This document shows, piece after piece, positions 28,716-38,000 of a stretch of DNA of 64,000 nucleotides. Source of the DNA: Thermus sp. CCB_US3_UF1 (GTDB taxonomy: Bacteria > Deinococcota > Deinococci > Deinococcales > Thermaceae); the NCBI RefSeq assembly GCF_000236585.1, contig NC_017278.1, positions 1-64,000 on the forward strand, read 5' to 3'. The position numbers and the translations under genes are program-made. Within the stretch, counting starts at the first letter, position 1, and every line of letters begins with the position of its first letter. Below the pieces are notes generated by a model that worked only from the letters and a program-made list of their open reading frames with translations, did not search any database and had not been told where the DNA came from.

Positions 28716-29465
28716 ATGCGCATCCTGGTTTCCAACGACGACGGCATCTTCTCCCCCGGCATCAAGGCCCTGGGCCTGGCCATGCGGGCCCTGGGCGAGG
28801 TTTACGTGGTGGCCCCCGACGTGGAGCAGTCCGCGGTGGGGCACGGCATCACCGTCCGCCGCCCCTTGCGCTTCAAGCACACGCAAAGCGCCGGCTTCGG
28901 TGAGATCCCCGCCTACCGGGTGGACGGGACCCCCGCGGACTGCGTGGTCCTGGGGGTCCACCTCCTGGGCCGGCCCGACCTCCTGGTTTCCGGCATCAAC
29001 ATCGGGGTCAACCTGGGCCTGGACCTCACCCATTCCGGCACCGTGGCCGCGGCCCTGGAGGGGGCTTCCCTGGGCATCCCCTCCATCGCCTTCAGCCTGG
29101 ACACCTCGGGGGAGGAGATGAACTTTGCCCTGGCGGCGGAGTGGGCGGTGCGCATCGCCCGCCGGGTGGCCGAGCGGGGGTTGCCCAAGGGGGTCCTCCT
29201 CAACGTCAACTTTCCCGCCGGCACCCCCAAGGGGATCCAGGTGACCCGGCTTTCCACCCACCGCTTTGAGGACACGGTGGTGGAGCGCATCGACCCCGAG
29301 GGGAAGCCCTACTACTGGATCGCCGGCACCCCCGTGGGGGAGGAGGAGGAGGGGACGGACCTCTGGGCGGTGCGCCGGGGGTACATCTCCCTCACCCCGG
29401 TGAGCCTGGACTTCACCGCCGCCCATTTCCTGGGGGAGCTGGCCGAATGGGCCCAGGGGCTTTAG
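28716..29465 (+). CDS. surE: 5'/3'-nucleotidase SurE
   Basis: SurE is a metal-dependent nucleoside monophosphate phosphatase linked to stationary-phase survival. The 249-aa protein starts MRILVSNDDGIFSPGIKAL with the metal-binding Asp8-Asp9 pair and has VSGINIGVNLGLDLTHSGTV. The ATG at 28716 has no Shine-Dalgarno but TAGGCT at leaderless spacing. Its stop overlaps the convergent DUF62 gene by 4 bp. Confidence 0.95.
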   Translation: MRILVSNDDGIFSPGIKALGLAMRALGEVYVVAPDVEQSAVGHGITVRRPLRFKHTQSAGFGEIPAYRVDGTPADCVVLGVHLLGRPDLLVSGINIGVNLGLDLTHSGTVAAALEGASLGIPSIAFSLDTSGEEMNFALAAEWAVRIARRVAERGLPKGVLLNVNFPAGTPKGIQVTRLSTHRFEDTVVERIDPEGKPYYWIAGTPVGEEEEGTDLWAVRRGYISLTPVSLDFTAAHFLGELAEWAQGL

Positions 29466-30232
29466 AGGAGGCGGACGGGCATCCCCTCCCGTAGGCCCAA
29501 GGCCTCGCGGGCACGGCCCCGGTTCACCGCCACCTCCAAGAGCCCCCCGCTTCCCCGGTAGGCCACGGCCTCCCCTTCCCCCACCTCGCCGAAGGTGCGG
29601 CGGACGGGTATCCGCCAGCCCCCCACCTCCACCCAGCCCCCGAGGGGGGCCTGGAGCAGGGTGGTGATGGCGTTGCCAAAGCGGTCAAAGGTGAGGACCT
29701 CCCCTTCCGGCCCCGGGGTGAGGGCCAGGGGGAGGCGCACCAGGTCCGCCACCGGGACCTCGAGGCCCAAGGCTTCCGGAGGCAGGCCCAGGGCCAGGTG
29801 GGCGGCGGCGGGGGCGAAGCGGTCGCGGCCATGGAAGGTGTACCCCCCGGGGCTCCAGCCGGGGAAGCCCCCGTGAGGGGTGGGAGGCCGGACCCTTTCC
29901 AAGGTAAAGGCCCTTCGCGGGGGATCCAGGAGCCAGGCCAGGGTGAAGAGGCCGTTGTCGGGACCCACGTACCACCACCGCCCCTCGGCGGCGATGGCCC
30001 TCCGCTCTGTGCCCACCCCGGGGTCCACCACGGCCAGGACCACCGCCCCCTCGGGCAGGTAGGGCAGGGCCTCAAAGAGGGCGTAGGCGCCCCGGCGCAG
30101 GTCCTGGGGGGGGAGGCCGTGGCCCAGGTCCACCACCCCTACCCCGGGGGCCCTTTGGGCCAGGACGGCCTTCACCACCCCCACGTAGGGGTCCTCGAGG
30201 CCAAAGTCCGAGAGGAAGAAGACCGGGCGCAT
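29462..30232 (-). CDS. SAM hydroxide adenosyltransferase (DUF62)
   Basis: A 256-aa protein of the DUF62/SAM hydrolase family, which splits S-adenosylmethionine to adenosine and methionine. Seen: VFFLSDFGLEDPYVGVVK at the N-terminus with the conserved Asp, VVDPGVGTERR, GPDNGLFTL and the C-terminal FDRFGNAITTL. The ATG at 30232 lies 1 bp after the stop of the upstream TPR protein, so the two are coupled. Confidence 0.88.
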   Translation of the reverse strand: MRPVFFLSDFGLEDPYVGVVKAVLAQRAPGVGVVDLGHGLPPQDLRRGAYALFEALPYLPEGAVVLAVVDPGVGTERRAIAAEGRWWYVGPDNGLFTLAWLLDPPRRAFTLERVRPPTPHGGFPGWSPGGYTFHGRDRFAPAAAHLALGLPPEALGLEVPVADLVRLPLALTPGPEGEVLTFDRFGNAITTLLQAPLGGWVEVGGWRIPVRRTFGEVGEGEAVAYRGSGGLLEVAVNRGRAREALGLREGMPVRLL

Positions 30233-30233
30233 G

Positions 30234-31682
30234 CTAGAAGCGGCGGAGCCAGCCGGGGGGCAGGAGGGCCAGGAGCACCCCGGCCACCACCCAGCCCAGG
30301 GCCACCCCCAAGACGCTTCCCGCCCGCTCTTTGGCCCAAAGGAGGCCGGCCCCCAGGAGGAGGAGGAGGAGGCTGGGGCCGGGGACGGCCACGGCGAAGA
30401 AGAGGGCGGTGAGGGAGCGGCCCATCTCCCCATAGCGCTCGCGAAAGGCCAGGGGGGCCAGGCCGCGGAAGAGGGGTTCCATGAAGGCGAACCCCAGGAA
30501 GGTCAGGAGGTCCAGGGGCAAGGTGGAAAGCCCGAGGAGGGAGCGGAGGGCCCCGTAGGCCAGGAGGGCCAGGGCCAGGGTCGGCCCTACCCAGAACCCT
30601 TCCACCCAGCTTCCCCAGGGGCCCAGAAGCCCTGGCAGGCGGCGCCGCTCTCCGAGGAAAACCCCCAGGAAGAGGAAGAGGCCGTAGGCCAGGTAAAAGG
30701 TGGGAAGGACTTGGCCTTGCTGGTAGGGGGTAAAAAGGGCCAGGAGGTTGCCGAAAAGGGCCTTGCCCAAGAGGAGGGCCACCAGAAAGGCCCCCAGGAG
30801 GGCGGCAAGGACCAGGAGGTACAGCCGGCCCGGGCCGGGTTTGGGCTCCTCCACCACCTCCAGGGTGCGCAGGGGCTCAATCCGGCTCTCCCCCAAGAGG
30901 ACCAGGACCAAGAAGGCCAAAAGGGCCAAAAACCAGGGCCAGGTCCGCTCCAGGAAGCGCCCAGGGAGGTTTTCCAGCTGGGCCAGCTGGGCCAGGGCCG
31001 CCCGCCCTCGGGCCAGGTCCCCTTGGCCCAGGTAGGCCAGGACCAGGGTGGCGAGGGCCTTGCGCTGCAAGGAAGGCTGGCCGGCAAGCTCGGGCAGGAG
31101 GGCCTCCAGCAGCCTGGCCGCCTCCTCAGGGTTGCCCAGGAGGAGGAGGAGGTGCCCCTGTTCCACCCGTTCCTCCCGGCTGGAGCCCAAGGCGGCCAGG
31201 GCCCGCTCTGGATGCCCCAGGGCCAGGTGGAGCCGGGCCAGGAGGAGCCGGGCCTCCGGGGTGGGGGGGAGGCCCGTGGCCTCGGCCAGGGCTTCCTCCA
31301 GGCGGCCTAGGCCTTCCAGGGCCGAGGCGCGCAGGAACCGCCCCTCGGGGTCCTGGGGCAGGGGGAGGCCGAGGACTTCCCCTGGCTTTCCTTCCCCCAG
31401 GAGGAGCCGGGCCCGCAAGCCTAGGGCCTCCGGGTCCTCCCCCAGGCGCTCCAGGTACCCCCTGGCCTGGGCCAGATCCCCCCGTTCCAGGGCGATGCGG
31501 GCCAGGAGGCGGAGGCTTGGGCGGTGCTCCGGGTTGCTCACCAGGGCCAGCTCGCAGGTGGCCTGGGCGCTTTCCAAGGCCCCTTGAACGTAAAGGCGTT
31601 GGCAGCGGGCGTAATACTCCTCGGCCCCCTGGGCGAAGGCGCTCAGGCCCCAGAGGACCAGCAACCCCCATATAAGCCTCAT
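30234..31682 (-). CDS. TPR-repeat protein with C-terminal CPBP-like membrane domain
   Basis: A 482-aa protein. A signal peptide (MRLIWGLLVLWGLSAFAQG) and tetratricopeptide-type helical repeats fill residues about 20-235. About eight membrane segments follow. The segment FMEPLFRGLAPLAF recalls the EExxxR motif of CPBP intramembrane proteases, but the first Glu is Met and the usual later histidine motif is not seen, so proteolytic activity is doubtful. The function is unknown. TAAACT at 31690 sits 7 nt before the ATG. Confidence 0.65.
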   Translation of the reverse strand: MRLIWGLLVLWGLSAFAQGAEEYYARCQRLYVQGALESAQATCELALVSNPEHRPSLRLLARIALERGDLAQARGYLERLGEDPEALGLRARLLLGEGKPGEVLGLPLPQDPEGRFLRASALEGLGRLEEALAEATGLPPTPEARLLLARLHLALGHPERALAALGSSREERVEQGHLLLLLGNPEEAARLLEALLPELAGQPSLQRKALATLVLAYLGQGDLARGRAALAQLAQLENLPGRFLERTWPWFLALLAFLVLVLLGESRIEPLRTLEVVEEPKPGPGRLYLLVLAALLGAFLVALLLGKALFGNLLALFTPYQQGQVLPTFYLAYGLFLFLGVFLGERRRLPGLLGPWGSWVEGFWVGPTLALALLAYGALRSLLGLSTLPLDLLTFLGFAFMEPLFRGLAPLAFRERYGEMGRSLTALFFAVAVPGPSLLLLLLGAGLLWAKERAGSVLGVALGWVVAGVLLALLPPGWLRRF

Positions 31683-31689
31683 GCCTTCC

Positions 31690-31722
31690 AGTTTACGCCC
31701 CTAGCCTTGGACCGGGTATAAT
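31690..31722. promoter_or_regulatory. Divergent promoters of two TPR genes
   Basis: Minus strand: TAAACT (31690-31695) ends 7 nt before the ATG at 31682. Plus strand: TATAAT (31717-31722) ends 8 nt before the GTG at 31731. Both have leaderless spacing. Confidence 0.6.
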
Positions 31723-31730
31723 CCCCGCGG

Positions 31731-32441
31731 GTGAAACCCATGAAGCGATGGACGACCCTTTTCGTGGCTACGGCGATGGCCCTTTCCCTGGCCCAGGCCC
31801 CCCAGGTGGCGGCCTTGGTGGACGCGGGACGGTTCCAGGAGGCCTACGAGGCGGGCCTCAGGCTGGCCACCCCGGAGGCTTTGGCCTTGGCGGCCAAGGG
31901 GGCCAGTTTCCACGCCATGTACCTGGCCAAGCCCGAGGAGAAGCGGGCCTGGTTTGAACGGGCGGAGAAGGCGGCTTCCCAGGCCATCGCCAAGGCCCCG
32001 GACTACGCCGAGGGGTACTTTGAACGGGCCCGGGCCCTGGGGCGGCTGGCCCAGTACAAGGGGATCCTCGAGGCCCTGGCCGAGGGCCTGGCCCCCAGGA
32101 TCCGCAGCGACCTGGAGAAGACCCTGAAGCTGGACCCCAACCACGCGGGGGCCATGGTGGCCCTGGCCCTGTGGCACTTTGAGCTGGTGCAAAAGGGCTG
32201 GCTGGTGGCCGCCACCCAGGGGGCGGACGGGGCCAAGGTGGAGCCCCTGATGAAAAAGGCCATAGAGCTGGAGCCCGACGGCATCATCCACCGGGTGGAG
32301 TACGCCAAGGTCCTGGCCGCCTGGAACAAGAAGGAAGAGGCCAGGAAGCAGCTGGAAACCGCCCTCTCCCTCCCCGCCAAGACCGCCGCCGACCGGTACG
32401 ACCAGGAGAGGGCCCGGCAGGAACTGGCCCGGCTCAAGTAG
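31731..32441 (+). CDS. Secreted TPR-repeat protein
   Basis: A 236-aa protein with a signal peptide (MKRWTTLFVATAMALSLAQA) followed by helical TPR-like repeats (AEKAASQAIAKAPDYAEGY; LEKTLKLDPNHAGAMVALAL; MKKAIELEPDGIIHRVEYAK). It probably acts as a periplasmic scaffold. The start is GTG at 31731 if the message is leaderless from the TATAAT at 31717; an ATG at 31740 gives a more usual signal peptide. It ends 2 bp before the convergent TRIC gene. Confidence 0.75.
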   Translation: MKPMKRWTTLFVATAMALSLAQAPQVAALVDAGRFQEAYEAGLRLATPEALALAAKGASFHAMYLAKPEEKRAWFERAEKAASQAIAKAPDYAEGYFERARALGRLAQYKGILEALAEGLAPRIRSDLEKTLKLDPNHAGAMVALALWHFELVQKGWLVAATQGADGAKVEPLMKKAIELEPDGIIHRVEYAKVLAAWNKKEEARKQLETALSLPAKTAADRYDQERARQELARLK

Positions 32442-32443
32442 GG

Positions 32444-33040
32444 TCACCGGGGGGTGGGGAGCCTGAGGCCAAGCCGCCGGCCGAAGACCCGGAGGAGGAC
32501 CGTGGCCAAGGCCCCGGCGAAGAGGGCCCACTCCGGGTGGGCCCCGTGCAGGGCGTAGGCCACCAGGGCCCCCACCAAGGCGGCGGAGGCGTAGAGGTCC
32601 CCTGCCCGGTAGAGGATGCCCGGCACCTCCCCGGAGAGGACGTCCCGCAGGACCCCGCCCCCCACCCCGGAAAGGGTGCCGGCCAGGGCCACGCCAAAGG
32701 GCCCCAGGCCCGCCTCGAGGCCCCGTTCCGCCCCTAGGGCGGCGAAAAGGCCCAGCCCCAGGGTGTCCAGGTAGTAGATGGGCCGCTCCAGGGCCTGCAC
32801 CCGGGGGTGGAAGCGGAAGACCAGAAGGCCCGTGAGGACCACGCTCCACAAAAGGGCCTCGTTCCGCAGGGCCGTGGGGGGAAGGGTGCCCACCAGGACA
32901 TCCCGGATGGACCCGCCCCCCACCGCGGTCACCGTGGCCAGGACCAAGACCCCGAGGAGGTCAAACCCCTTCTCCACCCCCTTGAGGGCCCCGGTGGCGG
33001 CGAAGACCAGGGTGCCCAGCCAGACCAGAAGCTCAACCAT
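32444..33040 (-). CDS. TRIC-family (UPF0126) cation channel protein
   Basis: A 198-aa, seven-helix membrane protein made of two similar halves, each with a glycine-rich GGG-x2-RDVL motif (VGGGSIRDVLVG and VGGGVLRDVLSG). This is the trimeric intracellular cation channel pattern seen in bacteria. It overlaps ispF by 8 bp, but no functional link is obvious. Confidence 0.85.
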   Translation of the reverse strand: MVELLVWLGTLVFAATGALKGVEKGFDLLGVLVLATVTAVGGGSIRDVLVGTLPPTALRNEALLWSVVLTGLLVFRFHPRVQALERPIYYLDTLGLGLFAALGAERGLEAGLGPFGVALAGTLSGVGGGVLRDVLSGEVPGILYRAGDLYASAALVGALVAYALHGAHPEWALFAGALATVLLRVFGRRLGLRLPTPR

Positions 33041-33491
33041 CCAAAAGCACCACCGCCCGGGCCTGCACGTGCCCTTCCGCCAGCCCCTCCGAGGTCTTGA
33101 AGGAGAGGCCCACCCGGTCCTGGGGCAGGCCCAGGAGGCGGGCCAGGTTGTCCACCAGGGCCTGCCGGTGGGGAGAGAGCTTGGGCCGGTCCAGGACCAG
33201 GACCAGGCTGGCCTGGACCAGCCTGCCCCCCCGCTCCTCCACCCGGCGCAGGGCCTCCTTCAGAAAGACCTCGCTCCGCACCCCCTGCCAGCGGGGATCG
33301 GTGTCGGGGAAGAGGAGGCCGATATCCCCCAGGCCGTAGGCGGAAAGCAGGGCGTCGGTGAGGGCGTGCAGGGCGGCATCCCCGTCGGAGTGGGCCAGGG
33401 CCCCCACGGGGCTTGGCAGCCAGAGGCCGCAGAGGTAAAGGGGCCTTCCTTCCAAGAGCCGGTGGCTATCCTCCCCGTAGCCCAGGCGCAT
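33033..33491 (-). CDS. ispF: 2-C-methyl-D-erythritol 2,4-cyclodiphosphate synthase
   Basis: IspF forms MEcPP in the MEP isoprenoid pathway, downstream of Dxs (also in this window). The 152-aa protein begins MRLGYGEDSHRL and has HSDGDAALHALTDALL with the metal ligands, DIGLLFPDTDPRWQG and the C-terminal KTSEGL segment. No Shine-Dalgarno is present, but TAAAGT (33499-33504, minus strand) lies at leaderless distance. It is divergent from the HD gene across 16 bp. Confidence 0.95.
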   Translation of the reverse strand: MRLGYGEDSHRLLEGRPLYLCGLWLPSPVGALAHSDGDAALHALTDALLSAYGLGDIGLLFPDTDPRWQGVRSEVFLKEALRRVEERGGRLVQASLVLVLDRPKLSPHRQALVDNLARLLGLPQDRVGLSFKTSEGLAEGHVQARAVVLLDG

Positions 33492-33507
33492 GGCTATACT
33501 TTAGGGC
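33492..33507. promoter_or_regulatory. Bidirectional leaderless promoter between ispF and HD gene
   Basis: A 16-bp gap between two ATG codons. Plus strand: TATACT (33495-33500) ends 7 nt before the HD start at 33508. Minus strand: TAAAGT (33499-33504) ends 7 nt before the ispF ATG at 33491. The core AGTATA/TATACT is symmetric. Confidence 0.6.
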
Positions 33508-34059
33508 ATGCCGAGCTTCGCCGAGGCCCTGGCCCTCATGGAGGCCTGGACGGAAAGCGAGTCCCTGAGGCGGCACATGCGGGCGGTGGAGGTGGCCATG
33601 CGGGCCTACGCCCGCCGCTATGGGGAGGACGAGGAGCTTTGGGCCATGGCCGGGGTCCTGCACGATATGGACTACGAGAAGTACCCCGGGGAGCACCCCT
33701 ACCGCGGGGTGGAGGCCCTGCGCCAGCTGGGCTACCCCGAGGAGGTCTTGGAGGCCATCCTGGCCCACGCCTCCTACACTGGGGTGCCCCGCCGCACCCG
33801 GATGGCCAAGGCCCTCTTCGCCGTGGACGAGCTCACGGGCCTCATCACCGCCGCGGTTTACGTGCGCCCCGACCGCTCCATCCTGGGCCTGGAGCTCCCG
33901 AGCCTCAAGAAGAAGTTCAAGGACAAGGCCTTCGCCAAGGGGGTGAACCGGGAGGAGATCCTGAAGGGGGCCGAGGACCTGGGGGTCCCCTTGGACGAGC
34001 ACCTGGCCTTCGTGTTGGAGGCCATGCGGGCGGAGGCCGGGCTTCTGGGCCTAGGCTAG
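33508..34059 (+). CDS. HD-domain hydrolase
   Basis: A 183-aa HD-superfamily protein. Likely metal ligands are His23, His52-Asp53 (GVLHDMDYEKYP), HP in GEHPYRG, and HASYTG. AVDELTGLITA with Asp completes the typical HDIG-like pattern. These are usually phosphohydrolases; the substrate is unknown. The start is set by the leaderless promoter at 33495. Confidence 0.85.
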   Translation: MPSFAEALALMEAWTESESLRRHMRAVEVAMRAYARRYGEDEELWAMAGVLHDMDYEKYPGEHPYRGVEALRQLGYPEEVLEAILAHASYTGVPRRTRMAKALFAVDELTGLITAAVYVRPDRSILGLELPSLKKKFKDKAFAKGVNREEILKGAEDLGVPLDEHLAFVLEAMRAEAGLLGLG

Positions 34060-34082
34060 TTGCCCTGCCCCTTGGGGGCGGC

Positions 34083-34088
34083 TAGGGT
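34083..34088 (+). promoter_or_regulatory. Leaderless -10 box of FUN14 gene
   Basis: TAGGGT ends 7 nt before the GTG at 34096; the intervening AGGAGGC could also serve as a ribosome site. Confidence 0.4.
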
Positions 34089-34095
34089 AGGAGGC

Positions 34096-34416
34096 GTGGA
34101 GCTACCCGACCTCACCCCCTACCTGGGGCAGATGACCTTTGGCGGCCTGGCGGGCTACGCCGTGGGTTTTGCCCTGAAGAAGGTGGGCCGCCTGCTGGCC
34201 TTTTCCTTGGGCCTCCTCTTCGTGGCCCTGCAGCTTTTGGCCCAGGCCGGCTACGTGCAGGTGGACTGGACCCGCATCCAAAAGGAGGTGGAGCCCCTGC
34301 TCCAGGGCCCCGGCCTCAAGAACCTCTGGGAAGGCCTCCTAAGGACCCTCACCTACAACCTCCCCTTTGGGGCCAGCTTCATGGGGGGGTTCCTCCTGGG
34401 CCTCAGGGCCGGATGA
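34096..34416 (+). CDS. FUN14-family membrane protein
   Basis: A 106-aa protein with the FUN14 pattern: FGGLAGYAVGFALKKVGRL, a hydrophobic helix LAFSLGLLFVALQLLAQAGY, then VDWTRIQKE and a C-terminal glycine-rich helix (GASFMGGFLLGLRAG). The bacterial role is unknown. The frame is open from a TTG at 34060, but the GTG at 34096 (VELPDLTPYLG) fits the family better. It overlaps the convergent cyclo-ligase gene by 14 bp. Confidence 0.8.
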   Translation: MELPDLTPYLGQMTFGGLAGYAVGFALKKVGRLLAFSLGLLFVALQLLAQAGYVQVDWTRIQKEVEPLLQGPGLKNLWEGLLRTLTYNLPFGASFMGGFLLGLRAG

Positions 34417-34963
34417 GCCGCTCTGGGGTGGCGATCAGGTCCACCCGCCGCTCGGGCGTCACGGGCAGCCTGGGGTAGACCATCAGGGGGTGGGCCAGGG
34501 TGGCGAAGGGGGCCGCCACCCGCAGCCAGGCCTGGGGGAAGCCGTACCCCTTGCCCACCCACCCCCCCTCTTCGTCCACGGCCACCGCCCCGATCAGGAC
34601 CAGGTCTATGGGCTGGCCCTCCAGGGGGGCCTTCACCCCGAAGCGGTAGGCCTCCCGCACCCGCTTGAGCCGCCTGGGGTCCAGGTCCTTAAGGAGGAGA
34701 AACTCCCCTGGGCGGTCGGGGTGGGGGAGGAGGAGGGCCTTGCCCCGCCTCAAGGCCTCCTCCCGCAAGGGCTTGAGCACGGCGTCCATCCCCACCAGGA
34801 GGAGCCTTGCCCCCAGGAACTCTGGGGTGGCCAAAAGCCTTTCCGCCGCCCGCCTTCCCCCCAGGAAGTTGGGGTGGTGGCCGTGGGGCGGGGTGGGGTG
34901 GAGGGCCAGGCCGTGGCGGGCTAGGGCGTTCCAGACCTCTTCGCGCAGCTCGCCCAGGGTCAT
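34403..34963 (-). CDS. 5-formyltetrahydrofolate cyclo-ligase family protein
   Basis: A 186-aa protein of the MTHFS/YgfA fold: LRPxK-like N-terminal helix, NFLGGRRAAERL, LLPHPDRPGEFLLLKDL and the terminal LVLIGAVAVDEEGGWVGKGYGFPQAWL with the nucleotide-binding glycine loop. The frame runs upstream to 35152, but the ATG at 34963 is supported by a promoter at 34973-35001. It is divergent from dnaE. Confidence 0.82.
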   Translation of the reverse strand: MTLGELREEVWNALARHGLALHPTPPHGHHPNFLGGRRAAERLLATPEFLGARLLLVGMDAVLKPLREEALRRGKALLLPHPDRPGEFLLLKDLDPRRLKRVREAYRFGVKAPLEGQPIDLVLIGAVAVDEEGGWVGKGYGFPQAWLRVAAPFATLAHPLMVYPRLPVTPERRVDLIATPERLIRP

Positions 34964-34972
34964 CCCGCCCCC

Positions 34973-35001
34973 ACTTTGCCCCGGCCGGGGGGCCCCGTCA
35001 A
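34973..35001 (-). promoter_or_regulatory. Promoter of the cyclo-ligase gene
   Basis: On the minus strand TTGACG (34996-35001), 17 bp, CAAAGT (34973-34978), then 9 nt to the ATG. Transcription would start within a few bases of the ATG. Confidence 0.6.
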
Positions 35002-35004
35002 CCG

Positions 35005-35010
35005 TAGACT
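35005..35010 (+). promoter_or_regulatory. -10 box of dnaE
   Basis: TAGACT ends 8 nt before the dnaE ATG at 35019; GGAGGGG lies between. No -35 is convincing. Confidence 0.45.
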
Positions 35011-35018
35011 GGAGGGGT

Positions 35019-38000
35019 ATGGCCTCGAGGCTCAAGTTCGCCCACCTGCACCAGCACACCCAGTACTCCCTTCTGGACGGGGCGGCCAAGCTCACCGATC
35101 TCCTCAAGTGGGTGAAGGAGGTCTCCCCCGAGGAGCCGGCCCTGGCCATCACCGATCACGGCAACCTCTTCGGGGCCATAGAGTTCTACAAAAAGGCCAC
35201 GGCCATGGGGGTGAAGCCCATCCTGGGCTACGAGGCCTACGTGGCGGCGGAAAGCCGCTTTGACCGTAAGCGGGGCAAGGGCCTGGACGGGGGCTACTTC
35301 CACCTTACCCTCCTGGCCAAGGACTTCCGGGGCTACCAGAACCTGGTGCGCCTGGCCAGCCGGGCCTACCTGGAGGGCTTTTACGAGAAGCCCCGCATTG
35401 ATCGGGAGATCCTGAGGGAGCACGCCGAGGGGCTCATCGCCCTCTCCGGGTGCCTGGGGGCGGAGATCCCCCAGTTCATCCTGCAAGACCGCCTGGACCT
35501 GGCCGAGGCCCGGCTTCAGGAGTACCTGTCCATCTTCGGCGACCGCTTCTTCCTTGAGCTCCAGAACCACGGCCTCCCCGAGCAGCAGAAGGTGAACGCC
35601 GTCCTCAAGGAGTTTGCCCGCAAGTACGGCCTGGGGATGGTGGCCACCAACGACGGCCACTATGTGCGCAAGGAGGACGCCCGGGCCCACGAGGTCCTCC
35701 TGGCCGTCCAGTCCAAGACCACCCTGGACGACCCCGAGCGCTGGCGCTTCCCCTGCGACGAGTTCTACGTCAAGACCCCGGAGGAGATGCGGGCCGCATT
35801 TCCTGAGGCCGAGTGGGGGGATGAGCCCTTTGACAACACTGTGGTCATCGCCCGCATGTGCCAGGTGGACCTCCCCATCGGGGACAGGATGGTCTACCGC
35901 ATCCCCCGTTTCCCCCTCCCCGAGGGGCGGACCGAGGCCCAGTACCTGCGGGAGCTCACCTTTTTGGGCCTTTTGCGCCGCTACCCCGACCGGATCACCG
36001 AGGGGTTTTACCGGGAGGTCTTCCGCCGCCTGGGCAAGCTCCCTCCCCATGGGGACGGGGTGGCCTTGGCCCAAGCCCTGGCCCAGGTGGAGGAGGGGGC
36101 CTGGGAGGCCTTCCTTTCGGGCCTTCCGCCCTTGGAGGGGGTGGGGGAGTGGACGGCGGAGGCCATCCTCCACCGGGCCCTTTACGAGCTTTCCGTCATT
36201 GAGCGCATGGGCTTTCCCGGCTACTTTCTCATCGTTCAGGACTACATCAACTGGGCCAGGCAGAACGGCATCTCCGTGGGCCCAGGCCGGGGTTCGGCGG
36301 CGGGGAGCCTGGTGGCCTACGCCGTGGGGATCACCAACATTGACCCCTTGCGTTTCGGCCTCCTCTTTGAGCGCTTCCTCAACCCCGAGCGGGTCTCCAT
36401 GCCCGACATCGACACCGACTTCTCCGACCGGGAGCGGGACCGGGTGATCGAGTACGTGCGCAGGCGCTACGGGGCCGACCGGGTGGCCCAGATCGGTACC
36501 TTCGGCAGCCTGGCCTCCAAGGCGGCCCTGAAGGACGTGGCCCGGGTCTACGGCATCCCCCATAAGAAGGCGGAGGAGCTGGCCAAGCTGATCCCCGTGC
36601 AGTTCGGCAAGCCCAAGCCCTTGGCCGAGGCCATCCAGGTGGTGCCCGAGCTCCGGGCGGAGATGGAAAAAGACCCCAAGGTGCGGGAGGTCCTCGAGGT
36701 GGCCATGCGCCTGGAGGGCCTGAACCGCCACGCTTCGGTCCACGCCGCCGGGGTGGTGATCGCCCAGGAACCCCTCACGGACCTGGTCCCCCTCATGCGG
36801 GACCAGGAGGGCCGCCCCGTGACCCAGTACGACATGGGGGCGGTGGAGGCCCTGGGCCTTTTGAAGATGGACTTCCTGGGCCTGCGCACCCTTACCTTCC
36901 TGGACGAGGCCAAGCGCATCCTGAAGGAGTCCCGGGGGGTGGAGCTGGACTACGACCGCATCCCCCTGGACGACCCCAAGACCTTTGACCTCCTTTCCCG
37001 GGGGGAGACCAAGGGGGTCTTCCAGCTGGAGTCCGGGGGGATGACCTCCACGGTGCGGGGCCTGAAGCCCCGGCGCCTGGAGGACATCATCGCCCTGGTC
37101 TCCCTCTACCGCCCGGGGCCCATGGAGCACATCCCCACCTACATCCGCCGCCACCACGGCCAAGAACCCGTGGCCTACCCGGAGTTTCCCCACGCGGAAC
37201 GCTACCTGAGGCCCATCCTGGAGGAGACCTACGGCATCCCCGTGTACCAGGAGCAGATCATGCAGATCGCCTCGGCGGTGGCGGGGTACTCCCTGGGGGA
37301 GGCCGACCTCCTGCGCCGGGCCATGGGGAAGAAGAAGCTGGAGGAGATGCAGCGCCACCGGGAGCGCTTCGTGCGCGGGGCCAAGGAGCGGGGCATCCCC
37401 GAGGAGGAGGCCCACCGCCTCTTTGACATGCTGGAGGCCTTTGCCAACTACGGCTTCAACAAGAGCCACGCCGCCGCCTACAGCCTCCTCGCCTACCAGA
37501 CCGCCTACGTGAAGGCCCACTACCCCGTGGAGTACATGGCCGCCCTCCTCAGCGTGGAGCGCCACGATTCGGACAAGGTGGCGGAGTACATCCGGGATGC
37601 CCGCTCCTTGGGCATCCCCGTCCTTCCCCCCGACATCAACCGCTCGGGCTTTGACTTCAAGGTGGTGGGCGGGGAGATCCTCTTCGGCCTCTCGGCGGTG
37701 AAGAACGTGGGCGAGGGGGCGGCCTCGGCCATCCTCCAGGAGCGGGAGCGGGGGGGGCCCTATAGGAGCCTGGGGGACTTCCTCAAGCGCCTGGACGAGA
37801 AGGTGGTGAACAAGCGCACCCTGGAGTCCCTGGTCAAGGCGGGGGCCTTTGACGCCTTTGGGGACCGGGCCCGGCTTCTGGCCTCCTTGGAACCCCTCCT
37901 CCGCTGGGCGGCGGAGAGCCGGGAGCGGGCCCGCTCGGGGATGATGGGCCTCTTCGCTGAGGTGGAAGAGCCTCCCTTGGCGGAGGCTTCGCCCCTGGAC

